NCBI GenBank assembly: GCA_016648135.1
Contig: JADDOH010023026.1
Location: forward strand, 106,776-170,775
DNA from: Agrypnia vestita
Taxonomy: Eukaryota; Arthropoda; Insecta; Trichoptera; Phryganeidae
Reading direction: 5' to 3'
Length of the DNA stretch: 64,000 bases
Positions 39,501 to 52,476 of the stretch are shown piece after piece. The position numbers were made by a program, and so were the translations under genes. Positions within the stretch are counted from its first letter, which is position 1. Each line of letters starts with the position of its first letter. A model generated the notes under the pieces. The model searched no databases and was not told where the DNA came from. It saw only the letters and a list, made by a program, of their open reading frames with translations.

Positions 39501-42500
39501 CTCGCAGAGCTCCGACACCATCGTGTGCCGGGCCGCCGCCAACGCGCCTAAGATCACGAGCGACCTGAACATCAGGGACATCACTGTCATCGCTGGCGAA
39601 GAACTGAAGATCACGGTTCCATTCATTGGAAACCCAAGACCAAAGGTTAGTTATATTTTTTGAATGCTGTAACGCCTTTTTTAGAGGTATAGAACTTTCA
39701 AATGAAATAAAACATATAAAAATAGTGTTAATGGCTTTACTGGAAAGATAATGTTATGCCATTGGTGTTTAAATAAAGGATGTTTTTTTAGAGGTTTGTT
39801 TTTAGAATTGACGACGAATTTGAAAGCTGATTTATTCTCAAATTGGATTGCAATTTCGCCATAAATAGACTCTTGCAAGTTGTGCAATTTATTTCGAAAA
39901 TCGTGGTATCATTATCATGTTTACACTACTGCCATAAAATAGGGAAATTTCACTTTTTTTTAATAATATTTACTTTGGTCTAGAAAATACGTATACGAAA
40001 AAAAAATTGTAGGTGTACATTTTAAGGCTGGTCATCCGTTTTTCAAACTGTCGAATTGCGTCGATAGATCATGCTATTTCAAGATGAGAACAAGACATTA
40101 ACAAACCTAATATCAGATAAATATTACACAAGCGTGGATATTTACGTATTCCTTGCAAGTCAGAAAGGCTGCGAGGAAACGAGACAACGTGACAATTTGA
40201 TTTGTAATATGTGAAATTTCCCTATTGTCTTTCCAGTAAAGGCAATAAATATTATGGCCATTACTATGATTTGTACGTCATATTTCATTTTTAAAGTTCT
40301 CTAACTCCAAAAATCGATCTATCTCGTCGTAGAAAAGACGGAAGGCGACACAACCTGATTTCTTTTCAATAATTTTCAAACGCCGATATGCTTATCGGAT
40401 TTTATTTAGATTCCAACAAGAAATATAGAGCAAGCAAAAGTCTGTATTTAAAGGAACGCATCACGCGATTTTTTTTAAAACAGAATTATTCTCTTCACAA
40501 CTAGGTGGGTTGGAATATCAACAACGAGGACATTTTCGCCGACGAGAGGATCAAATTCACCACCTCCGACACGGAGACCATATTCCTGAACAAGTCGGCC
40601 AAGAGGAGCGACACCGGATCGTACACGATCATCCTCACCAACAGCGAGGGCTCAGACAGCGCCAGCTGCAAGGTTTGTACATATTTGATATGTTTTTTTT
40701 TGGGTCGCAATCCTAAGATTGGTCTGCAACAAGCACTCGCTTTCTCCACTCCTTTGTCACCTGCCAGCCTCTTCATTTCTCGGTAGGTGCTACAGTGCAC
40801 ATCTCCGATAATTTGGTCTACGTAGCTTAATCTCGGGCGGCCTCTACGATTGTTGCCTTCAACATTTCCCTCGACGATGGTTAAAAGCAGGCCCGGATGC
40901 CTTGTATTATGGCCTATCCAAATTGCTCGCTGTTGGGCGATTCTGTTAAGGATCTGCCTCTTTTCGCCCACCCTGCTCAACACCTCGTCGTTTCGGATAT
41001 GTTCTGACCAATGGATCCTCGCCATGCGCCTGCAGCGCCACTTCTCAAAGGCCGTTAGCCTCCCGAACATGCTCTGGCCGATGGTTCATGTCCATGATAT
41101 GTAAATTTGGGTTAATGTGTCACTACTCTATGTTTTCGGGGTTCCTCAATCAAGGACCTTGGGGGATACCTACGTAACCAATCCCCAACGAAGAACCCAA
41201 CTATATGTTACTGTACGCGACAAAAATATGCCGCGTACGCGGGGAAAAATGGCAAAAATAAGTGGACTGTATTTTGAATGGAAAATGAAGGACGTTTCGA
41301 CTCACCTTTTTTGTTGTGGCGTCCTTCGAAGCGATCTTACTTCACCGAACAACTGTTTCACTTGGTTGGCCACCAACGTTCGTTACTCCCGAAGTTCGGC
41401 GATGATGAAATTAGATGAAATTTACAAAATGGACAATTAAACAACGAGACGAAAAATTGGAGCTCTTAACACAAACGATTGTCGAAACGAGAGGGGCGAT
41501 TGGAAACTAATTTGAAACAATTGAGGGTTGAATATTTTTTGATAGGGACCAATCAGTGTTGCCACAAAAAAAAGAACAATATTCATTTGAATCGATTTCT
41601 GTGCCAACATGACGTCACGAATATCGAACAGTTACCATGTCTCTGAATTCTGCAGACTAGTTTGTATCTTCGTTAGGACAAACGCATACTAATTACTCAT
41701 ATTAGTAAACAATCAATATTTGAACAGGGGCATGGCTACGTGGTAGGGGTGCGAAGTGACAAGTAGACACTGAAATGGGGAATATATAAAATGATGAGTT
41801 ATTCGTAAAATTTAACTGGTTATTAAATATATTGGCTTTAGGGTTTGGGCATTTGTTGATTTCTGAATTATCCAATCTAAGGTCTCTATTATTTATATGA
41901 AAAATCTCGACACCGTTTTATTTTTTTAAAGTGTGACCTCTCTCCAAAAGCTGGTTTACGAATTCTGAAAAGTTTCAAATGTTCCTTTATTCTTACAGAA
42001 AATTATCTAAATATAATAATTTCGTTGTCTGCCCGTACCTTGCTGGAATAAAAACTTTAGATAATCAGAATGTTACACGCAATCATCGCGCGGCTGATTG
42101 CGTGTCACTATCTAATTAACAGTTGCGCGGCCACGCAAGGGTCATTATTAATTATTATATTATTTCCCGTGATTTTTCACGGGCGTACTGCTAGTAATCT
42201 ATATATTTAATCGAAATTTTCAGTCTAAAGTTAATGTAACCCAATCATGTTGGAAACTTTCAATGGTTATGAATATGGTTATACGAATATCATAAAAGGA
42301 CGCCAAAGAGGTGAATTTTATTCAGTGACAAGTGCACAATAAAGCAGTTTTATTAAGGATCTTCTTCATCAGCCTTCTTCTTTCCACTGCTGGATATAGG
42401 CTCTTCCTTTTTTTTCCATTCATACCTGATGTTTGCCAATTGTAGCCATTTCTGTCCCCCCACAGCGGCTATATCATCGGCCCATCTCTTTTGAGGTCTT

Positions 42501-43618
42501 CGATGCCTCTCGAGGTCATCTTGTAGCATCCTGTCTTGCAACGTGTCCTGCCCATTGCTATTTTAGCTTCGCTACACGATCCACGATATCCACTACTCTA
42601 GTTCTGCGCCTAATTTCGTCGTTTCTAATTCTATATCTTAGGCTTACTCCAAGCATGGATCTCTCCATGGATCGTTGCGTAAATTTGATCTTTTCTACAC
42701 TTTTCTCGGTCTCCACTCCATATGTCATCACTGGCAGTATGCATGATTCAAAGGCTTTTCTTTTAAGGCTAATTGGGATCTCTTTATTCTCGAAGATATG
42801 TTTCAGTTTGCCAAAAGCAGCTCAGCTCATTCCTATTCGTCTTGGCAATTCTACTGTTTTTTTTTTTTTTTTTTAAATAGAGATGCGAACACGGAATGCG
42901 TGTCACATCAATATTCTTACTATTTTCAAACTAATCTAAACGCTTGTGCTATGAAAATAGGACTAACTTGCTAGTCTGGGCTGAGATTCGAACCCGCGAC
43001 CATTGGATCACGAGGCGAGTGTCCTAACCACAAGACCAACAAGCTACTATTGGTTATCTTTGTTCATTTTTATCTTGTGTCCTAGGTATATATATTCATC
43101 TACTATTTCAATATTTTTTTATTGTGCACTAGCTGTGCCGGCGCGGCTTCGCACGCGTAGATTTTTAGAACACTGTTTCGATCGTCATAGAACTTTCGCG
43201 AACCTTCTAGAACATTCTTCTTTCAGAACTTCCAAGAAATTCGAATGTACAGGAACCTTCTAGACACACTGACACATTCCGCCACTCAGTTTAGAACCTT
43301 ATAGAACTTTCGGGAATTTTCTAGAACCTTCTCCTTCCAGATCTTTCTAGAGCAGGTTTTTCCGGAACCTTCTTGACTCACCGACACAGTCAGCGCGCCT
43401 ATTTTAAAACAATCTGAAGCATTTGCGGCCTTCCCATAACAAAATAATGTGCTAGAATGCACATTTTCGTCACCCACTTCCACCCACGCTCAGCCATCCC
43501 CACCAAACTCGCACATTCTCAATGGGACACCAAGGGCTATCCACCACCATAACCACCAGGGGTGGTAGTATCTGGTTGTGGAGAAAACTTGGCGGATAGG
43601 GAAACACGGGTTTCTTTG

Positions 43619-43665
<47 letters not shown>

Positions 43666-46600
43666 ATGATTATGTGCAATTATGTGACAAGAGCATAATT
43701 GAATGTTTCAGGTCCTGGTGGTTGACAAGCCGTCCCCGCCGCAAGGCCCGCTGGACGTGTCAGACATCACTCCCGACACCTGCACCCTCAGCTGGAAGAC
43801 GCCGCTGGACGACGGAGGGTCCCCCATCACCAACTATGTCGTCGAGAAGATGGATAACAATGGCGTAAGAAAATTATAACCGATTCCATTGTATTTGTAG
43901 TGTATTCCCATTTTAGAAATGCGGGGTTTGCTTTAATTAAAAAAACAGGCGGTAATAAATACTGTTGTTTTAATGCAAAATACGTATTGCGGACCGACAC
44001 GACACTAGCATCGGTACCATATGTGGACGAGAAGAAGAGTTTTTTTCTCCTTTTTTGCACACGTCAAAGTATACAAACTCGAAACAATTAGGATATTTAT
44101 TATTTTATTTTGTACATGAATTATTATTTATTAAAACTACGAATGGATAAACAGATATAAATTGAACTATTACAGTTGACAACCATGATTATACTGAAGT
44201 ACCCAATTCTGATTTATTGTATAAAATAATACACCAAAAATTCAACAGATGGCAGCGCCATCTAATAACGACCGCAGTTATAAAAAACCAACCTGTAGTT
44301 TTTAAAATACAACTAGTGCCATCTATTAACGGCCGCATAAAGTTTTTTTTGGTATATATCAAAAATAAAAATAAGCCAAGTGATATATATCATGATATAT
44401 ATATATCCTCGAACCCTGTTTTGTAGCAGTAGGTAGTTTTCAAGTAGGTACTACAGGAACAACGAATACAGTCTTCGTTCACAGTCTAGTTCATTGAAGT
44501 AGACGAAGTACGTAACGATCCGGTAGGTACCTGCTACAAATGAAGAGTTCATTTTGAATTGTTGAAGCCTTCATTTCGAAATAAAGTTTTGCTCTCCGCT
44601 GTCTCAAAATTCGAACTATGAAAAATTGGACCTACCTGGTGATCTCCCGGGATGAGGCTCGAATCCTCTGTGACCTGGTATCTAAGCGAATGTACCACTG
44701 TATTAAACAAGCATTTTTTATTTGTTTACACAATTTTGATTTCTAATAACACATAAACTGCCTCATCACTGCTTATATTTAAATCACTTCAATAGAATTT
44801 ATTCTCACTCTTATCAAATCACTCTTTAACATATTTTTGTTTCACAATTTTCATTTTTCACTTCCAGCTCTGGACCAGAATTTCATCTTTCGTCCGCAAC
44901 TGCCACTACAACGTGATGAGCCTTGAACCAAACAAGAAATACCAGTTCAGGGTGAGGGCTGAAAACCAATATGGAGTCTCTGAACCTCTGACACTGGATG
45001 AACCAATTATTGCCAAGGTTTGTCATCACTAAATTAAAATTATAAATATTTAACACATTTTGGCCTGAATTATGTTTTTCAGGAATAGTATAAAAAATAT
45101 GTACGTGAGCTTTTACGGTGGGAAATAAAGTTTTTCACTTCGAGTTATGTCCTAATGCAAATATATTATGCACTTATCCCATTTTCTCAATTGAAAAGAC
45201 ACATTAAAAAATAGAAACTAGCTGAAAAACTATAAAAAAAAAATCACAGAAACGTCAACAAAACAACTGAGTGTTAAAATTATTTTCAATCTTTTAAAAA
45301 TTTGCAGTAGGTACCTTTATAATCTACCTTTTCAAACTCATAAAATCAAATAATACCTAACTTTTTCGTAGTTTTAAAATTTCGCAAAACGCGACGAAAT
45401 TAGAAGCGCGTAAAATTCGACTGTAGCAAAAAACGTCTACAAATTGACACAAAAAGCACAATACAAAATAAAAAATATATATAGTCCGTCCAACTTATCT
45501 GGAGAATAAAGGAGGGCGTCCCAATCGTTGTGGTGCTGCCCATAGTCTAAAAATTATCTCATTTTTAGGGAATTTTTTGCAAATTCATTTTTTCTTAAAC
45601 AATTTATTAAGCAGTGTACGACACGATAAAAAATCAAAAAATGTAAAGTAATGTACAAATAAATTTATCAAAATATACATTCGCAAAATACACGTCACCA
45701 AATTGCGTTTTTTCAAAATCAAAGAAAAATACAATTGTCAAAAAAAAAAAACAAACAATTATTCTTTTAGGCCGGCGCCACATTACGCAGATATTCCGCT
45801 TTTTGTCTTTTATTATCGTCTTTTCCGTTGCGCCAAATCGGCAAAGCAAATAGATCGACCGATCATCCGCGTAGTGTGTTTAATAAGCGCATATTGTATG
45901 GAAAGAAATGTAGCGATGTTCCGCGACAGAAGAGACGCGGCGGAAGATCCGCGCAGAGTGGCGCCGGTTTTATTCGGTGTCTCATACGTAATGATCTGAC
46001 CTCCATGTTTAACTCAGTAACACCTAAGGATATCAATCGGTTTAGGGCCGTTGTATCAACTTGGTTTATAGTCATCTTTCGTTCAAAGCATAGATATTTT
46101 GCGTTTTCCACCGATCAAACAACTCGCTTTCGTAAAAATCTATGCTTTAAATGAACTATTGCTATAAAGTAAGTTGATTAAACCAGTCTTTAATGTGTAT
46201 AAATAAAAAAGTTTATTTTTGAAAAAAATATGTTTATACTAATGAACACGTTAGTTTCCCCTCCTGCATTGACAATTATGAAGCACTGACCTTTAGATAC
46301 GGGTTTGAATACACCTTCGACATCTTCACTTTGCCAACATTTGTCTGCTGTTTGTGAGGTATGTATATATGTTTCATCTAGATGTATGACTGGCCGCCGA
46401 TTCAAAGAAGTTTCATTCTTCCTTAATTCGTACAAGAATTTTGCTCTCATGAAACATATTAATTATATCATTGCGTTCTATAAGCACCTTACGGTTACTT
46501 TTAGTCTTCCGAAAACAAAAACCTAGCTTATGCAGTAATTTACGTTATATCTCACGATATCCTTGAAAATTTATGTTTTCTTTCAATACCTTTTGCAGTT

Positions 46601-49600
46601 TACTTAATGTAAGTAACTCTTTCTTAAAAAGTATAAAAATCATGTACCTTTCGCCTGATGACTCCCAAATCAAAGTCATCAATATCAATTTTTCCACTTA
46701 TCCTTTTTCTTTTTTTTCCGGGTGTAGATATTTTAATGCCCATTTCCACGGCCGCTTTACCTTCTTTAACTATTTTGTAAATTGCCGATTCAGGAATACC
46801 TGAAGAAATTGTATAATAGTAAAATAAAAAACTAAGTATGGGAAAATCATTATAACTGCATGGCAGCACTAACCTGAAGCGGCGGCAATTGGCGGCAATA
46901 CATCTATGAACAAAATCAAACGGTATAATTGGGGCTTTTAGACGTTGTTCTTCTACAAAAAACGTGTGCATTTTCAAGATTATTTCCCGAACACCGCTTT
47001 TAATGGTTTTTGGCATGGTGACAGTCTAAAATTTTCTTAAAAAACTATCGAAACAGTCATGAACCCCTCTGTAAACAAAGTCCGTCAAAGGTCTGTCAGC
47101 TGTAGATAATCCAATATGGCGTCGTTAGTTCCAAATTTGGCCATTCTTCAGATAAGTTAGACGGACTATAGAATGACAGATCCATAGAAAAGAAATATAA
47201 ACAGCTCTCCCAGTAATAAAAATAGAAAAATCAGAAATATAGTCCGTCCAACTTATCTGGAGAATAAAGGAGGGCGTCCCAATCGTTGTGGTACTGCCCA
47301 TAGTCTAAAAATTATCTCATATGTAGGGAATTTTATGCAAATTCGTTTTTTCTTCTACAAGTTATTAAGAAGGTATACGACACGATAAAAAACAAAAAAT
47401 GTAAACTAACGTACAAATAAATTTATCAAAATATACATTCGTAAAATACACAACGTCACAAAATGGCGTTTTTTCAAAATCAAAGAAAAATACAATTTTC
47501 AGGAAAAAAAAACAAACAATAATAATTCTTTTAGGCCGGCGCCACACTTCCGCCGCGTTTTTTCCGTTGCGCCAAATCGGCAAAGCAAATAGATCGACCG
47601 ATCATCCGCGTAGTGTGTTTAATAAGCGCATATTGTATGGAAAGAAATGTAGCGATGTTCCACGACAGAAGAGACGCGGCGGAAGATCCGCGCAGTGTGG
47701 CGCCGGTTTTATTCGGTGCCTCATACCTAATGATCATGACCACCATGTTTAACTCAGTAACACCTAAGGATATCAATCGGTTTAGGGCCGTTGTATCAAA
47801 TTGGTTTATAGTAATCTTTCGTTCAAAGCATAGATATTTTGCATTTTCCACCGATCACACAACTCGCTCTCGTAAAAATCTATGCTTTAAATGAACTATT
47901 GCTATAAAGTAAGTTGATGCAACCAATCTTTAATGTGCATAAATACAAAAGTTTATTTTTGAAAAAAGACGTTTATACAAATGAACTCGTTAATGAATTA
48001 TGTAATAAAAAGTATAAATAATAAAAATTCTATGTAAAAAAATTATCGAATAAAATATGTTCTAAAACTTTTCTCATCTTACGGCTTCTAATTCAATTTT
48101 TCCACTTATCCTTGTTCTTTTTTTTCCGGGTGTAGATATTTTAATGCCCATTTCCACGGCCACTTTACCTTCTTTAACTATTTTGTAAATTGCCGATTCA
48201 GAAATACCTGAAGAAATTGTATAATAGTAAAATAAAAAACTAAGTATGGGAAAATCATTATAACTGCATGGCAGCACTAACCTGAAGTGGCGGCAATAAG
48301 TCTATGAACAAAATCAAACGGTATATTTGGGGCTTTTAGACGTTGTTCTTCTTCAAAAAACGTGTGCATTTTCAAGATTATTTCCCGAACACCGCTTTTA
48401 ATGGTTTTTGGCATGGTGACAATCTAAAATTTTCTTAAAAAACTATCGAAACAGTCGTGAACCCCTCTGTAAACAAAGTCTGTCAAAGGCCTGTCAGCTG
48501 TAGATAATCCAATATGGCGTCGTTAGTTCCAAATTTGGCCATTCTTCAGATAAGTTAGACGGACTATACAAATGGGTGATTGCCACAGAAAATAGATTTA
48601 CTGTTCTGTGGTGATTTCTATTGCTTTTGTTTATGTCGAAACGGCGCGCCATTGGTCGAGGGATGTTTCGCTAATGGCTCAGCCAATCTGATACGTCTCA
48701 AATTTACAGCACCAATGAAAAAACAAGAAAAATCAAAATCGCGCGGCTGTCATAATTTTTCGAATGGTGCGGTTAAAAGATGTCTAAATTGGAGTTTCGT
48801 GAGTTAATAATGATTAGAAATAGTGCAAAACTCCGAAATAAGCAGGTTACGGCCGAGAAATGTATTTTATGTGACGTAATTACGAAGATTTCAAAAAAAT
48901 TATGTGATGATTCAAAATAAATTATCCATGAGTAATTATTGTCCAATTATTTGGACATCCAAATAACTCGGTCCTTAAAGGCAAGTTTTAAAACGACTTA
49001 TCTGTGTACCTACATATAATTATGGCTTACTTTGTATCGATTTTATAGGATTCAATTTTTTGCAGGATCAAATTAGAATGTTTATAAACAATATAGCGCT
49101 GTTATATTGGTAAAGCTGTGTTGCTGATTATTTTGGAAGCAAAGTAAATACTTAATTCTTTGCCTTGTCTGCTACACTAGTTCATTGTGTTTAGCAGACA
49201 GAGTCATTCCATACTGATCTTATATTTGAATATTTCTTATATTTGAATCATGTAAATGTTACCCATAAACCTTTTAGGTTTCCACTACTTCTTAAATAAA
49301 AAAAAAATTAATAAAATATCTATTTATAAGGCACGAAGAAGCATTAAACAAAGTACAATTTGATAACCAATATTTATTACATCTAGGTGTAATATTTATA
49401 TATAAAAATAAAAGCGTTATTTAGCGAGAAGTAGTTACAATTTCAGTTATACAAAATTGCAATTAAGAAATAAAACGGATATGTTAGATATTGCGAAATA
49501 AAACACTAATATGAATTATTTTTTAACATGATTGATTCTGACTGTGATCTGTTGTTTGCAGTTCTCGTTCACCGTTCCGGACGCTCCTGGTACCCCAAGG

Positions 49601-52436
49601 GTCGGCGAATGGGAGAACGGAACCGCGACCGTAACCTGGGACAGGCCAAGACACGATGGAGGCTCTCGCATCCAGGGCTACCGCGTAGAGTACAGAGACG
49701 TACAAGATGGAGTCTGGAGAGCGAGCGACTACCTTGTCAAGGATAACACCTTCCAGGTACAATGATGAATGACTTTTAAGCGTAGAAGAAAGGAATGCAA
49801 CAACGAGCTAACAAAAGATGTGTGAACTTTAAATTATCTCAATTAAATCTCTGAGATTTGTCTCATTCCATGTACGCGGGTCATACATTCAGATGTCTTC
49901 GGATATATTAAAACTAAATCTGATAAATACCGAGTTCTTTTAGACGACTACACAAAGGCATCAACACCTGTTGGAAAATTGCCACTTTAAATTTCCAATA
50001 CAGATGTAGTTCCCAAAACCAATGTCAAACTACTTGGAGTCTACTTTGTGACTAGTCTGTCTCTTAGGGCCGATTATTTCAAGTTGGATAATACTAAAAG
50101 TTCGTTTAAAGCATAGACTTTTGCGTTCTCCACCAACCAAACAATCCGTTTCCGTAAAAATCTATGCTTTAAACGAACTTTTATTTTAATCCAACTTAAA
50201 ACAATCGGGCCTTAGCCAACAAATGAACAACACAATCTGTTCTGCTTTTTATGATTTACGCCTTATTAAATCTATTTGCAGAAGCATCCCAATCAAAGCA
50301 ACGAAATTATTAATTGACGCATGTGATATTTTTCGCTTAGATTAATTGTACCTATGCACATCTCCCGAAACAGGAAATAAATAAGTTACAATCAATATTT
50401 AATGCTGCCGCATGACTCCTCAGTGGTGTTTCAAATTTTGTGCGCATCTTACATCTTCAAAACCTTCACTGACTTAAATGTTCAGAGAGGATCGAATATA
50501 AGTTGTGCCTCACAAGGCTATTCACCCAATGGCCCCTCAATATATTACCGACTTCTGCATTCCATTTACATCCGCATCTAATACAAGTAGTTGAAGTAAA
50601 TTGTATCCACAAAATTTACTTCGGTGACCGTGCTTTTGCGGTCGCTGGACCAAAGTTATGGAATGAACTACCAAACAAACTTGACAAAAAACAACTAAAG
50701 GCGCACCTATTTAGAATCATACCGGTACTTTTGTAATAGGTAGCGTTACAATAATACCTAATGTCTCCACTCCAAGTATGCACTCTGTAAAAAATTGATA
50801 ATTTTTCCTGGCTTGAGTTAACGCACCTGTGATATGATGGGTATTTGGAACAATAGTTGCATTGCTATTAATTATTATTATTCTATTTACATTTTGACGT
50901 TTCGTCCTCAGGTGTACAACCTGGAGTCTGGCCACGAGTACGAGTTCCGAGTGCGCGCCAAGAACGCCGCCGGCTTCTCCAAGTACTCCGGCAACTCCAG
51001 CAAGTACCACGTGCGCGCCAAGTGCAACGTGCCCTCCGCGCCCGGCACCCCCAAGGTGCTCAAGGTGGGAAGGAACTACGTGGACCTTAAATGGGAAGTT
51101 CCCGCTTCAGACGGAGGTAAGTTTTCATTTCATTTTGATTAGCTCATTGCATTTACACTAAATAGATTTACATATATCTTATTTACATAATATTATTTAG
51201 TTGATAGAAATAACACCTTTATCTATAATATATTACGAGATAAAGTTTGTAAGTTTGGATGTATGATGTAATCTCCGAGACTTTCAGGATGAACATAGGC
51301 TGTATATTATTCTGTTAAAATAAAAGGGCTTTTTCTGGTGACCTATTTGAGAACTAAAGACGACGAAAAAATGGTCGAGCGATGCGTTTTTTCCGAACGC
51401 TGCCTTAACGCTAAGAGATATTTTAACACTTTCTATAGAGAAGATGTAGAACTCAAAAAGTTCTACTAAAAAGTACATGAATACATGAATTGATAAAATA
51501 TAACTAAAACTTACTAAAAATCTACGCATGCGTAGCTGCACTGGTAATTTTCTATACAAATCTACACCGTTTGACCTATTTCACTCAAATTTTTTGACTT
51601 CGCAAATAATACAACCTTTGTGTGTAACCACAAAATAAGATACTTATTTTTATCTAAATCCGAAATCCGGGCAACGCCGGATACGAACATATAAATGTAA
51701 TGTATCTAGATGGACATCTGGCTGAACTCATGAAAGGGACGGGAGATAGAGAGAGAAAAGGGGATAAAAAGGGCGCGCTGTGCAGACGCGCGTTATCGTT
51801 ACAAAAGCACGCACTTGGACAGCTAATTGTTTCTAACAAAAGTAGGGAAATCACAAAAAATAATTTCGAAATATTTTTAAATAAAAAACAATCTTTTGTT
51901 GCCCCAGTCATTCCGCTACAGAGTTGATGCGACCCCGGATAATCGAGAGTCTACTGTGCTGTGTATCAGAAAATAGCTATTTAAATATTTATGAATAATT
52001 TAACTTACAAGATGCATTTGTCATTCTTCAAGGTTCCCGCATCACCGGCTACATCGTCGAGAAGCGCGACGTCGGCGGCGCCTTGTGGGTGAAGTGCAAT
52101 GACTACAATGTCATGGACACCAACTACACCGTGATGAACCTGATTGAGAAGGCCGACTACGAGTTCAGGATCATCGCTGTTAATGCCGCCGGTAATTTGT
52201 CATTTGACACAAATAATTACTGGAAATATATCATAGATGTCTCATAGACGCGAAATTTGGGTGTTCATAGGGCTTACGACCTATTGTACGGTTGGCTTAA
52301 GTGATCACTTCACATAATGTAACGTTCACCTTTCACCCATGATAGAATACCACATCTATCAAATTTTTGGAAGTTGTATATATGTATATTTACATTTTAC
52401 AACCCGTTTCATATGTATGTTCTAATTATCCTAAAA

Positions 52437-52476
<40 letters not shown>

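Larger units (their letters stand above)
45484..47166 (-). mobile_element. TA-flanked DNA transposon family H, element 1 (composite)
   Basis: 1,683 bp between TA at 45482-45483 and 47167-47168. Ends are inverted repeats of 24 bp with two mismatches, beginning GTCCGTCCAACTTATCTG. The right part codes for a broken transposase on the minus strand. The left part lacks the rest of the catalytic domain and instead holds two palindromic modules (45771-45976 and 46041-46192). The TA target and the DETYIH motif suggest the IS630/Tc1-mariner group. Confidence 0.75.

Noticed and set aside
45703..46154. Small conserved protein on the + strand (shared by the regions 45828-46154 and 47567-47752)
   Set aside because: The shared reading comes from the palindromic modules of two related transposons; it is Arg-rich, frame-disrupted, and lacks any sign of selection.
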